DNA of 5,235 bases from assembly GCA_025355595.1 (NCBI GenBank), contig JANXZI010000120.1:1-5235 (forward strand). The letters are read 5' to 3'. The notes under the pieces are model-generated. The model ran no database searches. It had not been told where the DNA came from and was given only the letters and a program-made list of their open reading frames with translations. This document shows, in pieces, positions 1 through 5,235 of this stretch (the stretch's first letter is position 1; every line of letters starts with the position of its first letter). This DNA comes from Spartobacteria bacterium (lineage in GTDB: Bacteria; Verrucomicrobiota; Verrucomicrobiia; Chthoniobacterales; Chthoniobacteraceae). A program made the position numbers and the translations under genes.

Positions 1-732
1 CTCGGCTTCTCCGCCATCACGCAAAACTCGATGGACGCGGTGAGCGATCGCGACTTCGCCGTGGAGCTGCTCGCCGCGCTCGCGCTCGTGGCCACGCACC
101 TTTCGCGGCTCAGCGAGGATGTGATCCTGTGGGCTTCGAGCGAGTTCAAATTCATCACCATCAGCGACGCCTACACGACTGGTTCGTCGCTCATGCCGCA
201 GAAAAAAAATCCCGATGTCGCCGAACTTACGCGCGGAAAGACAGGCCGCGTGATCGGCAATCTCGTATCGCTGCTCACGACGCTGAAGGGCCTGCCGATG
301 ACCTACAATCGCGACATGCAGGAGGACAAGGAGCCGGTCTTCGACAGCGTGGACACGGTGAAAACCGCGCTCGCCGTCTTTGCCGGGATGCTCGACGGCA
401 CCAAGGCGAACGCCGCCGCGTGCGCTGCCGCCGTCGCGGACCCGATGCTGCTCGCGACGGACGTTGCGGACTACCTTGTGAATCGCGGCGTGCCATTCCG
501 CATGGCGCACGAAGTCGTCGGTAAGGCCGTCGCGCTCTGCACGCAGCGCGGGTGCGATTTGCCGCAGCTCACGCTCGCCGACTGGCGCGCACTTTCGCCC
601 GCGTTTGAAAAGGATGTGGCCAAGTGCTTCAGCCTCCGCACCGCGATGGCCGCGCGCAAAGGCATCGGAGCACCGTCGCCGAAGAACGTCGCCGCGCAGC
701 TCGCGCGGTGGAGGAAGGCTCTGCGCATGTGA
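1..732 (+). CDS. argH: Argininosuccinate lyase, C-terminal part (5' end outside window)
   Basis: This cytoplasmic enzyme of the fumarase/aspartase superfamily cleaves argininosuccinate into arginine and fumarate, the last step of arginine biosynthesis. The frame is open from base 1 and 243 residues are present. ArgH is usually about 460 residues, so roughly the N-terminal 215-220 are missing. The superfamily signature GSSLMPQKKNP is intact at bases 181-213; this mobile loop carries the catalytic serine. The preceding LGFSAITQNSMDAVSDRDF stretch, starting at base 1, is also typical of ArgH, as is the downstream YNRDMQEDKEPVFD segment. The C-terminal domain includes the DYLVNRGVPFRMAHEVVG helix region seen in ArgH. 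An in-frame ATG at 31 is internal and is not the start. The TGA stop at 730-732 is followed by an intergenic repeat and a probable terminator. The identification is secure; only the missing start is unknown. Confidence 0.97.
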   Translation, partial: LGFSAITQNSMDAVSDRDFAVELLAALALVATHLSRLSEDVILWASSEFKFITISDAYTTGSSLMPQKKNPDVAELTRGKTGRVIGNLVSLLTTLKGLPMTYNRDMQEDKEPVFDSVDTVKTALAVFAGMLDGTKANAAACAAAVADPMLLATDVADYLVNRGVPFRMAHEVVGKAVALCTQRGCDLPQLTLADWRALSPAFEKDVAKCFSLRTAMAARKGIGAPSPKNVAAQLARWRKALRM

Positions 733-750
733 CGCGGCGCGTAGCGCCAG

Positions 751-925
751 CACAACAGTAGCCCCGTGCGAGCGCAGCGAGCGCGGGGTCACGTCGGAAA
801 AAAATTTGGAGCTGCATCGCAACGGCACAATGCACGCACGCACTCGCAATGCCGCTGCTACGCAGCTTTGTGCATTTGCCCGCAGATCCCCGCGCTCGCT
901 TCGCTCGCACGGGGCTACTGTTGTT
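751..925. repeat. Large imperfect inverted repeat between argH and the NUDIX gene
   Basis: The left arm at 751-788 and the right arm at 888-925 are reverse complements at 36 of 38 positions, counted by eye. The outermost base and one internal base differ. Each arm carries GTAGCCCCGTGCGAGCG and a GCGAGCG-type GC-rich core, and its ends CCCCG and CGGGG can also pair within one arm. The 99-bp centre contains a second, weaker inverted repeat, so the whole unit could fold into one nested hairpin in RNA or a cruciform in DNA. It lies 18 bp past the argH stop and has no coding content of its own. An ORF can be read through it into the NUDIX gene, but that upstream extension is repeat-derived. It resembles a dispersed intergenic repeat or a non-autonomous palindromic element. 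No transposase and no clear target duplication are visible. Confidence 0.85.
810..867. repeat. Inner inverted repeat nested in the 751-925 element
   Basis: Bases 810-827 (AGCTGCATCGCAACGGCA) and 850-867 (TGCCGCTGCTACGCAGCT) are reverse complements at 15 of 18 positions, with a 22-nt loop. They sit roughly symmetrically between the outer arms, so the two stems stack as one long interrupted hairpin. The mismatches suggest an older or less constrained stem than the outer one. Confidence 0.6.
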
Positions 926-927
926 CC

Positions 928-947
928 GGACGCTTCGCGTCCTTTTT
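928..947 (+). terminator. Candidate intrinsic terminator downstream of argH
   Basis: The sequence GGACGCTTCGCGTCC (928-942) forms a perfect 6-bp GC-rich stem with a TTC loop. Five T residues (943-947) follow directly. This is the layout of a Rho-independent terminator for + strand transcripts. It starts two bases after the right arm of the large inverted repeat and about 195 bp past the argH stop. It would end the argH transcript before the NUDIX gene. The T-tract is short, so efficiency is uncertain. Confidence 0.6.
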
Positions 948-1041
948 GCAGAGAGTTTTCACCGCGATTTTTGCTCCGCTCAAACTGCCTGCCTTTGCCG
1001 GCAAGACGCATTCCGGCTCGCACAGCGCGTCCGGATTGCGA

Positions 1042-1656
1042 ATGATCCACCGCAGCATGGAAAATTTTCACCGCTTCATCCAAAACTCCGAGGGCTGGAG
1101 TGTCGTCGCCGGGGAGATGCAGTTTGCGAATCCGTACGTGGAAGTCCATCGCGCGACTGTGACTTCGCCGACACGGCCCGAGCCGTTCACGTGGACGGTC
1201 GTGCATCGCAAGGGCGCGGTGGTCGTCGCGCCGATGACGGCGGATGGAAAATTCCTGCTCGTGCGGCAAGAGCGCGTGCCGATTCGCGCGACAATCTGGG
1301 AATTTCCCGCAGGGCAGATTGATGACACATCCGATCCCGATGCGATCCGCGCGACCGGGCTGCGTGAGCTCGAGGAGGAATCGGGACACACGCTTGCACC
1401 GGGCGGCGAGCTGATTTTGCTCGGGCATTATTTTCCGAGCTGCGGATTCACGGATGAGCACAGCCACCTCGTGCTCGTGCGCCCCGTCGTCCCCGCGGCT
1501 GGGGGCGCGCAGCCGGACGCGGCGGAATCGATCACCGAGTGCCGCGCATTTTCCGCGGCAGAATTGCGCGCGATGATCGCCTCGGGGGAAATCCGCGATG
1601 CGAACACGCTGAGTGCATTTGCGAGGATGGTGGCGATGGGGCTGCTGAAGTTTTGA
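1042..1656 (+). CDS. NUDIX hydrolase, ADP-ribose pyrophosphatase-like
   Basis: This is a predicted cytoplasmic, metal-dependent pyrophosphohydrolase of 204 residues. The closest type I recognise is ADP-ribose pyrophosphatase (NudF/NUDT5-like), which splits ADP-ribose into AMP and ribose 5-phosphate; the substrate is inferred. An N-terminal strand region (about residues 15-60) precedes the core VVHRKGAVVVAP and the WEFPAG motif at 86-91. The Nudix box starts at G91 and ends in RELEEESG (108-115), keeping the metal-binding glutamates. The usual Glu of GX5E is Ser97, and 10 residues rather than 7 separate that position from R108. GHYFPSCGFTDEHSHL (128-143) matches the post-box region of ADP-ribose hydrolases. 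The ATG at 1042 has a weak GGA 6 bases upstream; an in-frame ATG at 1057 is the alternative. The frame is open back to 766 through the upstream repeat, but that part looks non-coding. It is convergent with the ABC permease gene. Confidence 0.88.
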   Translation: MIHRSMENFHRFIQNSEGWSVVAGEMQFANPYVEVHRATVTSPTRPEPFTWTVVHRKGAVVVAPMTADGKFLLVRQERVPIRATIWEFPAGQIDDTSDPDAIRATGLRELEEESGHTLAPGGELILLGHYFPSCGFTDEHSHLVLVRPVVPAAGGAQPDAAESITECRAFSAAELRAMIASGEIRDANTLSAFARMVAMGLLKF

Positions 1657-1712
1657 TGTTGGGTGCGATTTTGGGAAGGCGTGCCTTGGGTAGCGCGGGC
1701 GTCTCGCCTGCC

Positions 1713-1735
1713 GTGTTCCGCGTCTCGCGGAACAC
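1713..1735. repeat. Small perfect hairpin overlapping the left arm of the 1673-1843 repeat
   Basis: Bases 1713-1722 (GTGTTCCGCG) and 1726-1735 (CGCGGAACAC) pair perfectly over 10 bp around a 3-nt TCT loop. The first three bases belong to the left arm of the large repeat, so this stem and the outer stem compete at their junction. No T-tract follows, so it is not a typical terminator. Confidence 0.7.
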
Positions 1736-1780
1736 ATTCGGGCGTCGAGAGAGGTTCGTTCACAAGCTGACGTCCGCCGG

Positions 1781-1803
1781 GTGCGAAGCGGGACGCTTTG
1801 CAC
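1781..1803. repeat. Small hairpin overlapping the right arm of the 1673-1843 repeat
   Basis: Bases 1781-1790 (GTGCGAAGCG) and 1794-1803 (CGCTTTGCAC) pair at 9 of 10 positions around a 3-nt loop. It is the positional counterpart of the hairpin at 1713-1735: both have 10-bp stems, 3-nt loops and three bases shared with an outer arm. The stem sequences themselves are different. Confidence 0.6.
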
Positions 1804-1862
1804 GGCAGGCGGGACGCAAGCGCTACCCGAGGCACGCCGTCCCGTTCACCACGCAGGCTGAC

Positions 1863-3080
1863 TCACGCGTCTGTCCTGCTCAGGATCCACGCTGCACCGC
1901 CGCACGTCACGATCGCGCCGATGGCGAGGAAAAGAAGATCGCCAGCGAAGAATGAGATGTCCGCATTGCGCAGATTCGCCATGCGGAAGGCCTCGCAGAA
2001 ATGCGTGAGCGGGAAGATGTCCGAGACGAGACGCACGGTGTCGGGCAGGCGCTCAATGGGTGCGAAGGCACCGGAGAGCGGGAAGACGGGGAGCAGGTAG
2101 AAGACGGCGAATTGGATCGCCTGCGTCTGCGTGTGGCAGAACGCGGAGATGAGCAGGCCGGAGCCGAGCGAGCAGAGTAGGAAGAGCAGGCAGATGATCC
2201 CGAGCATGATCGGCTGGCGGAAATGCACGCCGAAATGAAAATAGGCGACACCGATCGTGATGCCGATGAGGAACAGCGAAATGCCGAGGTAGGGCAGCAC
2301 TTTTCCGATGACGATCTCCACGCGGCGCAGCGGCGTGACGATGAGCTGCGCGAGCGTGCCGGCCTCGCGTTCGCGCGCGATCGTGCAGGCCATGAGCGTG
2401 ACGGTGAGGAGCTGCAGGATGAGGCCGATGATGCCGGGCGTGACGTAGTCAATGAACCGCAGCTTCGGATTGTAGAGGATGCGCGTGTCGGGCTGCCACG
2501 GCTTCACGAGCTTCTGGAATTCCACCTTCACCTTGTCGCGACCCTCGGGCTTCATCGTCTTCAGCGCGTCGAAAATTTCGGAGGGCAGTTCTTCGAGGAG
2601 CGGCTTCACGGTGAGTTCCTGCACATTTTCCTGGCCCTGGAAATCGCCGAGCATTTCGCGCAGGCGGCCCTCGAGTTCCTCGGCGGACGTCGCGTCGGTG
2701 CCGTCGAGGAAAAGCTTCAGCGGCGCCGGCGTGCCGGCTTCGAGCGTGCTCGTCCAGTCCTTCGGGATGACGATGGCGGCACTCACGCCGAGGCGCAGCA
2801 GATCGGGATCGGCACCGGTGTCCTTCGTTTTTTTCCAGGCGAATGTTTTCTTCTTCGCAAGCATCTCCGCGAGCTTCGCGGTGTGCTCGGTCCGGTCGCG
2901 GTCAATGATCGTCGCATGGACGCCGGTGAGTTCCGTGGCCTCGAAGGCGTAGCCGAAGAGCAGCGTGAAAAACGGCGGCAGGATGAGGATGAGCGCGAGG
3001 ATGCGCTTGTCGCGCCAGACGTGGAGAAACTCCTTCAGCGCCACGCTGGCGATGGCATGCCAAGTTTCGCGGATGTTCAT
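1863..3080 (-). CDS. ABC-2 type transporter permease
   Basis: This 405-residue protein is a membrane-spanning subunit of an ABC exporter of the ABC-2 family (the YbhR/YhhJ/DrrB-like group); the exported substrate is unknown. A cytoplasmic N-terminal stretch (1-26) leads into TM1 (about 27-46). A long hydrophilic extracytoplasmic domain follows (about 47-210), as in the larger members of this family. Five more hydrophobic segments lie at about 212-233, 258-281, 290-313, 320-341 and 380-399. The cytoplasmic EREAGTLAQLIVTPLRR motif (237-253) and the FPLSGAFAPIERLP motif (333-346) are characteristic of ABC-2 permeases. Length and topology fit a complete protein. The ATG at 3078-3080 overlaps the stop of the upstream ATPase gene (ATGA), supporting both the start and translational coupling. 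With one permease and one ATPase, the likely transporter is a homodimer of each. The frame stays open upstream to 3821 inside the ATPase gene, which is only a GC-driven shadow. Confidence 0.94.
   Translation of the reverse strand: MNIRETWHAIASVALKEFLHVWRDKRILALILILPPFFTLLFGYAFEATELTGVHATIIDRDRTEHTAKLAEMLAKKKTFAWKKTKDTGADPDLLRLGVSAAIVIPKDWTSTLEAGTPAPLKLFLDGTDATSAEELEGRLREMLGDFQGQENVQELTVKPLLEELPSEIFDALKTMKPEGRDKVKVEFQKLVKPWQPDTRILYNPKLRFIDYVTPGIIGLILQLLTVTLMACTIAREREAGTLAQLIVTPLRRVEIVIGKVLPYLGISLFLIGITIGVAYFHFGVHFRQPIMLGIICLLFLLCSLGSGLLISAFCHTQTQAIQFAVFYLLPVFPLSGAFAPIERLPDTVRLVSDIFPLTHFCEAFRMANLRNADISFFAGDLLFLAIGAIVTCGGAAWILSRTDA
3077..3080 (-). other. ATGA start/stop overlap coupling ATPase and permease
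   Basis: The TGA stop of the ATPase gene (3077-3079) and the ATG of the permease gene (3078-3080) overlap as ATGA on the minus strand. This layout commonly gives re-initiation by the same ribosome and matched subunit amounts. It fixes the order as ATPase first, permease second in one transcript. Confidence 0.9.
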
Positions 3081-4027
3081 GCGGCGGTGCGGTCGAGAAG
3101 TGAAGTGTAGCCCTGCGACCATGCCTTGAAGACGTCCTCCATGTCCGGCTCCACCCATTCGTGGCCAATCCATTTCAGATCTGGAAAAGGCCACGCGCGC
3201 TGCCACTCGCGGAGCAGGCGCTCGGGCTCGGCGGCGTAGATGCGTGCGTGGCCGCTGCGCAGCGTGGCATCGAGCACGCCGGGGGCATTGCGCAGCGCGG
3301 CGAGAGCGGGCATCACGGGATCGATCTCGAGTTCGAGCAGCTTGGATTTGAAGGACGCCTTCAACTTGCGCGGCGATTCCTTGGCGAGCAGGCGGCCCTC
3401 GCTCACGAAACCGACTTCCGTGCAGCGCTCGGCCTCGTCCATGTAATGCGTGGTGACAAAGATCGTCGTGCCGCCAGTGCCGAGTTCGTAGAGCAGATTC
3501 CAGAGCTGCTGGCGATGCACGGGATCGAGGCCGCTCGTGGGCTCGTCGAGAAAAAGCAGTGGCGGCGAATGCACAAGCGCGCACGCGAGCGCGAGGAGCT
3601 GCTTCATGCCGCCGGAGAGGCTGCCGGCCATGGCGTCGCGTTTGCCGACGAGGTCCATTTGCGTGAGTAATTTTTCGATCCGTGCACCGAGCGTCTCGCG
3701 CGGGACGCGGAATGCGCCGCCGAAGAATGCGAGGTTCTCGGTGACGGTGAGATCGGGGTAGAGGCTGAATTTTTGCGCGACGTAGCCGAACTTCGAGCGG
3801 ATCTTGTAGCGGTCCGTCCACACGTCGAGGCCGTCAATGAACCCGTGGCCCGAGGTGGGCCGGGTGAGGCCGCAGAGCATGCGGATGGTGGTGGTCTTGC
3901 CCGCGCCGTTCGCGCCGAGGAAGCCGAAAATTTCGCCGCGCGGGATGGCGAGGTTCAGATCATTCGCCGCGATCGTCGCGCCGTAGGCTTTGCGAAGATT
4001 TTCGAGGACGATGATGGGATCCGGCAT
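3077..4027 (-). CDS. ABC transporter ATP-binding protein (ABC-2 exporter)
   Basis: This 316-residue protein is the cytoplasmic ATPase that powers the permease encoded just downstream. All catalytic motifs are intact: Walker A GANGAGKT (38-45), Q-loop Gln85 in YVAQKFSLYPDLTV, signature LSGGM (137-141), Walker B LLFLDEP (157-163) with the catalytic glutamate E162, D-loop SGLD (165-168) and switch histidine H194. The C-terminal extension (about 220-316) ends in the EPDMEDVF motif (293-300), a feature of DrrA/YbhF-type exporter ATPases, where it packs near the nucleotide domain. It is a single-domain ATPase, unlike E. coli YbhF, which fuses two. The ATG at 4025-4027 gives MPDPIIVLENLRKAYG, a normal family N-terminus; no clear Shine-Dalgarno sequence precedes it. 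The exported compound (drug, lipid or other) cannot be read from the sequence. Confidence 0.95.
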   Translation of the reverse strand: MPDPIIVLENLRKAYGATIAANDLNLAIPRGEIFGFLGANGAGKTTTIRMLCGLTRPTSGHGFIDGLDVWTDRYKIRSKFGYVAQKFSLYPDLTVTENLAFFGGAFRVPRETLGARIEKLLTQMDLVGKRDAMAGSLSGGMKQLLALACALVHSPPLLFLDEPTSGLDPVHRQQLWNLLYELGTGGTTIFVTTHYMDEAERCTEVGFVSEGRLLAKESPRKLKASFKSKLLELEIDPVMPALAALRNAPGVLDATLRSGHARIYAAEPERLLREWQRAWPFPDLKWIGHEWVEPDMEDVFKAWSQGYTSLLDRTAA

Positions 4028-4267
4028 GAGCGCGCAGGTCTAGCAGAATGATTTGAATCCGCAACATGCGCGCCGCCGCAGGAATAAACACGGCCAGCTC
4101 GCTGCGCGCCGCGAATCCATCCGCGTGCATCCAGAAACAGCAAATTTTCCCGGACGAATGTGGACGGACGATCACTTTCCATGCCCGTCCGCCACCGTGA
4201 GCCGTTGACAAGAATGGCTTCCATCCTTACCTCGGCTCTGCCGCGCCAGAGCCCGGCAAAACCAACC
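4028..4267. other. Divergent intergenic region
   Basis: These 240 bp lie between the starts of the ABC operon (minus strand) and the exported protein gene (plus strand), so promoters for both should be here. No convincing -10/-35 pair is visible for the ABC operon. CGGACGA occurs twice 14 bp apart (4151-4157 and 4165-4171), and CGTCCG lies nearby in the opposite orientation (4186-4191). These could be operator half-sites, but short GC-rich repeats are common in this window. An ATG at 4214, in frame with the downstream gene, is discussed there. No RNA gene is apparent. Confidence 0.5.
4205..4233 (+). promoter_or_regulatory. Possible weak promoter for the exported protein gene
   Basis: A perfect TTGACA (-35 consensus) lies at 4205-4210. 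With a 17-bp spacer the -10 position reads TACCTC (4228-4233), which matches TATAAT poorly. If real, transcription would start near 4240, after the ATG at 4214 and before the ATG at 4268, favouring 4268 as the true start. A single hexamer can occur by chance in 5 kb. Confidence 0.2.
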
Positions 4268-5235
4268 ATGCGCCATTTCCTGACTCTCCCGCTCATCGTT
4301 TCCATCGTCGCCGCCTCGCGCGTGCTGGCCGACCCCGCGGCGGAAATCACCTCGTTCTCCGTCTTCAAGGAAGTGGATATGAAAAAGCTCGCGAAGGGTG
4401 AAGTGATCGCGGCGAGCGGGGCGACGATGAAGTTTGCCCGCGGGCTCGAAGTGGAGACGCTCTTCATCCTCCCGATGCCGGTGGCGAAGGCGAATGACGC
4501 ACAGCAAAAATGGGATCCCACGGGGCATTCGGCGCTGAAGGTGTACCAGCATGTGGATCTGCCGCGGCGTCCGTCCGCGCAGGATTTCCAGCGCCTCGCA
4601 AATGCGCCGCACAATTCCTCCGTCGGAAAATTTGCGAGCGCGACCGAGAAGCTAAGCCCCGAGCGGCCTGAGTTGCAGATGAGCGCGGCGGAGGCGAAGG
4701 GCGGGGGGAAATTCGAGGCGGGCGGAAAAGGGATGCCGCCCAGTGTCGCGGCATTCTGGGCCGGGCTGCTGCACGGGCGCGCGACTGCGTTTACATCCGG
4801 CGGGCTCGCGGGGCAGCCCGCGTATTCCGTGCGCGGAGCTTCGCTGCGCCCGGCGGATGAGGCTGCGGCGCTGCTCGGCGAACGCCCGGCGATCCAGAAA
4901 CAATTTTCCGCGCTCGCCGGCACGATGACGGGCAGCGGCGGCGGATCGCTTTTCTACGAGCTGTTCGATGTCGAGGGCCGCGCGGCGGTCTCGCTCGGGG
5001 CGAACTTTTCCCGCGCCGCGGGCGAGAGCATCCAGAGTGGCACGGTGCAGTTTTATTCCAGCGACGGATATCTCGTGCTGCTCACCTTCATGCAGATGTG
5101 GCCGGTACAGGTGGAGGGCAAGCCCGCGACGCTCGTGTGGCGCAGCGACATGATCTCATCGAGCCAGCTCGGCAAACTGCACGGCATCGAGCGTTCCGGC
5201 TCGTCCGTCGCCATGCGCAAGGAGATCCAAGATCG
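4268..5235 (+). CDS. Predicted exported protein of unknown function (3' end outside window)
   Basis: I do not recognise this protein. The frame is open from the ATG at 4268 to the window end: 322 complete residues, no stop. The first 21 residues look like a signal peptide: MRHF, a hydrophobic run LTLPLIVSIVAA, then a SRVLA cleavage site before D22, so it is probably exported by Sec. The mature part starts with a mixed-charge region (22-60) and the strand-like LEVETLFILPMPV (60-72). A Gly/Lys-rich segment (about 144-155) may be a linker. Another glycine cluster is at 222-226, followed by LFYELFDVEG (228-237). The alternating hydrophobic segments TVQFYSSDGYLVLLTF (259-274) suggest beta strands. 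No lipobox or membrane anchor is visible. An in-frame ATG at 4214 would add 18 residues without signal-like character, so 4268 is preferred. It is divergent from the ABC operon; any functional link is unknown. Confidence 0.8.
   Translation, partial: MRHFLTLPLIVSIVAASRVLADPAAEITSFSVFKEVDMKKLAKGEVIAASGATMKFARGLEVETLFILPMPVAKANDAQQKWDPTGHSALKVYQHVDLPRRPSAQDFQRLANAPHNSSVGKFASATEKLSPERPELQMSAAEAKGGGKFEAGGKGMPPSVAAFWAGLLHGRATAFTSGGLAGQPAYSVRGASLRPADEAAALLGERPAIQKQFSALAGTMTGSGGGSLFYELFDVEGRAAVSLGANFSRAAGESIQSGTVQFYSSDGYLVLLTFMQMWPVQVEGKPATLVWRSDMISSSQLGKLHGIERSGSSVAMRKEIQD

Larger units (their letters stand above)
1673..1843. repeat. Large 43-bp inverted repeat between convergent genes
   Basis: The left arm 1673-1715 and the right arm 1801-1843 are reverse complements at 38 of 43 positions, counted by eye. 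Both contain the GGCGTGCCT, GGGTAGCGC and CGCCTGCCGTG blocks. The central 85 bp holds a small hairpin against each arm. The unit begins 16 bp after the NUDIX stop and ends 19 bp before the stop codon of the ABC permease on the other strand, so it almost exactly fills the gap. Read as protein, the arms give peptides such as SAGVSPAVF and AGETPALP, which I associate with recurrent intergenic repeats of Verrucomicrobiota; this link is from memory. It could act as a structured barrier between convergent transcripts, but it has no T-tract at either end. It differs in sequence from the 751-925 repeat. Confidence 0.85.

Noticed and set aside
751..925. CRISPR array or integron attachment site
   Set aside because: There are only two inverted arms, not regularly spaced direct repeats. 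No Cas or integrase gene is present.
766..1041. 92-codon N-terminal extension of the NUDIX frame
   Set aside because: The extension reads through the inverted repeat and the terminator-like hairpin and has a composition unlike the enzyme. The family-like sequence begins only after 1042.
1673..1843. Reading the second inverted repeat as an insertion sequence
   Set aside because: There is no transposase reading frame between the arms, only 85 bp of hairpin sequence, and no obvious target-site duplication outside them.
1539..1955. Plus-strand ORF spanning the NUDIX 3' end and the 1673-1843 repeat
   Set aside because: It consists of an out-of-frame NUDIX sequence plus repeat-derived peptides (SAGVSPAVF) and the antisense of the permease end, so it is not a gene.
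2223..3110. Long plus-strand ORF (295 codons) antisense to the permease
   Set aside because: Its product is rich in Glu, Arg and Asp, as expected for the complement of a GC-rich membrane protein gene. No domain is recognisable, and the minus-strand gene explains the region.
3081..3821. Upstream extension of the permease frame by 247 codons
   Set aside because: It lies entirely within the ATPase gene, which has all ABC motifs in another frame. The ATGA overlap gives a natural permease start at 3080.
3955..4923. Long minus-strand ORF (322 codons) opposite the exported protein gene
   Set aside because: It overlaps the ATPase start, the intergenic region and the signal-peptide gene. Its product is low-complexity and shows no motif, while the plus-strand frame has a signal peptide and stays open throughout.

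Overview
This is a GC-rich bacterial chromosomal window with five protein genes, two of them cut by the window edges. It also carries two large, imperfect inverted repeats. The organism is probably a member of Verrucomicrobiota or a related PVC group. This is an inference from three things: the repeat between 1673 and 1843 (its translation gives the 'SAGVSPA'/'AGETPALP' peptides I associate with verrucomicrobial intergenic repeats), the weak or absent Shine-Dalgarno sequences, and the GC bias. No marker gene in the window proves it.

Layout. Positions 1-732 (+) hold the C-terminal half of argininosuccinate lyase (argH). Positions 733-1041 contain no gene. They hold a nested inverted repeat (outer arms 751-788 and 888-925) followed directly by a compact hairpin with a T-tract (928-947) that looks like an intrinsic terminator for the + strand. 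Positions 1042-1656 (+) encode a NUDIX hydrolase of the ADP-ribose pyrophosphatase type with a non-standard spacing in its Nudix box. Positions 1673-1843 are a second, unrelated 43-bp inverted repeat with small hairpins against its arms. It almost fills the gap between two convergent genes. Positions 1863-4027 (-) are a two-gene ABC-2 exporter operon, ATPase first and then permease, joined by a 4-bp ATGA overlap. Positions 4028-4267 are a divergent intergenic region with little clear signal. Positions 4268-5235 (+) are the start of a predicted exported protein of unknown function that runs off the window.

How they relate. The argH and NUDIX genes are in the same direction but are separated by about 310 bp containing a repeat and a terminator, so they are probably not one operon. 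The ABC genes form a self-contained transport unit and no membrane-fusion partner is visible beside them. The exported unknown protein is divergent from the ABC operon and could share a regulatory region with it, but nothing shows a functional link. I found no convincing novel multi-gene system. The most unusual content is the pair of structured repeats bracketing the NUDIX gene, the altered Nudix box and the unrecognised exported protein.
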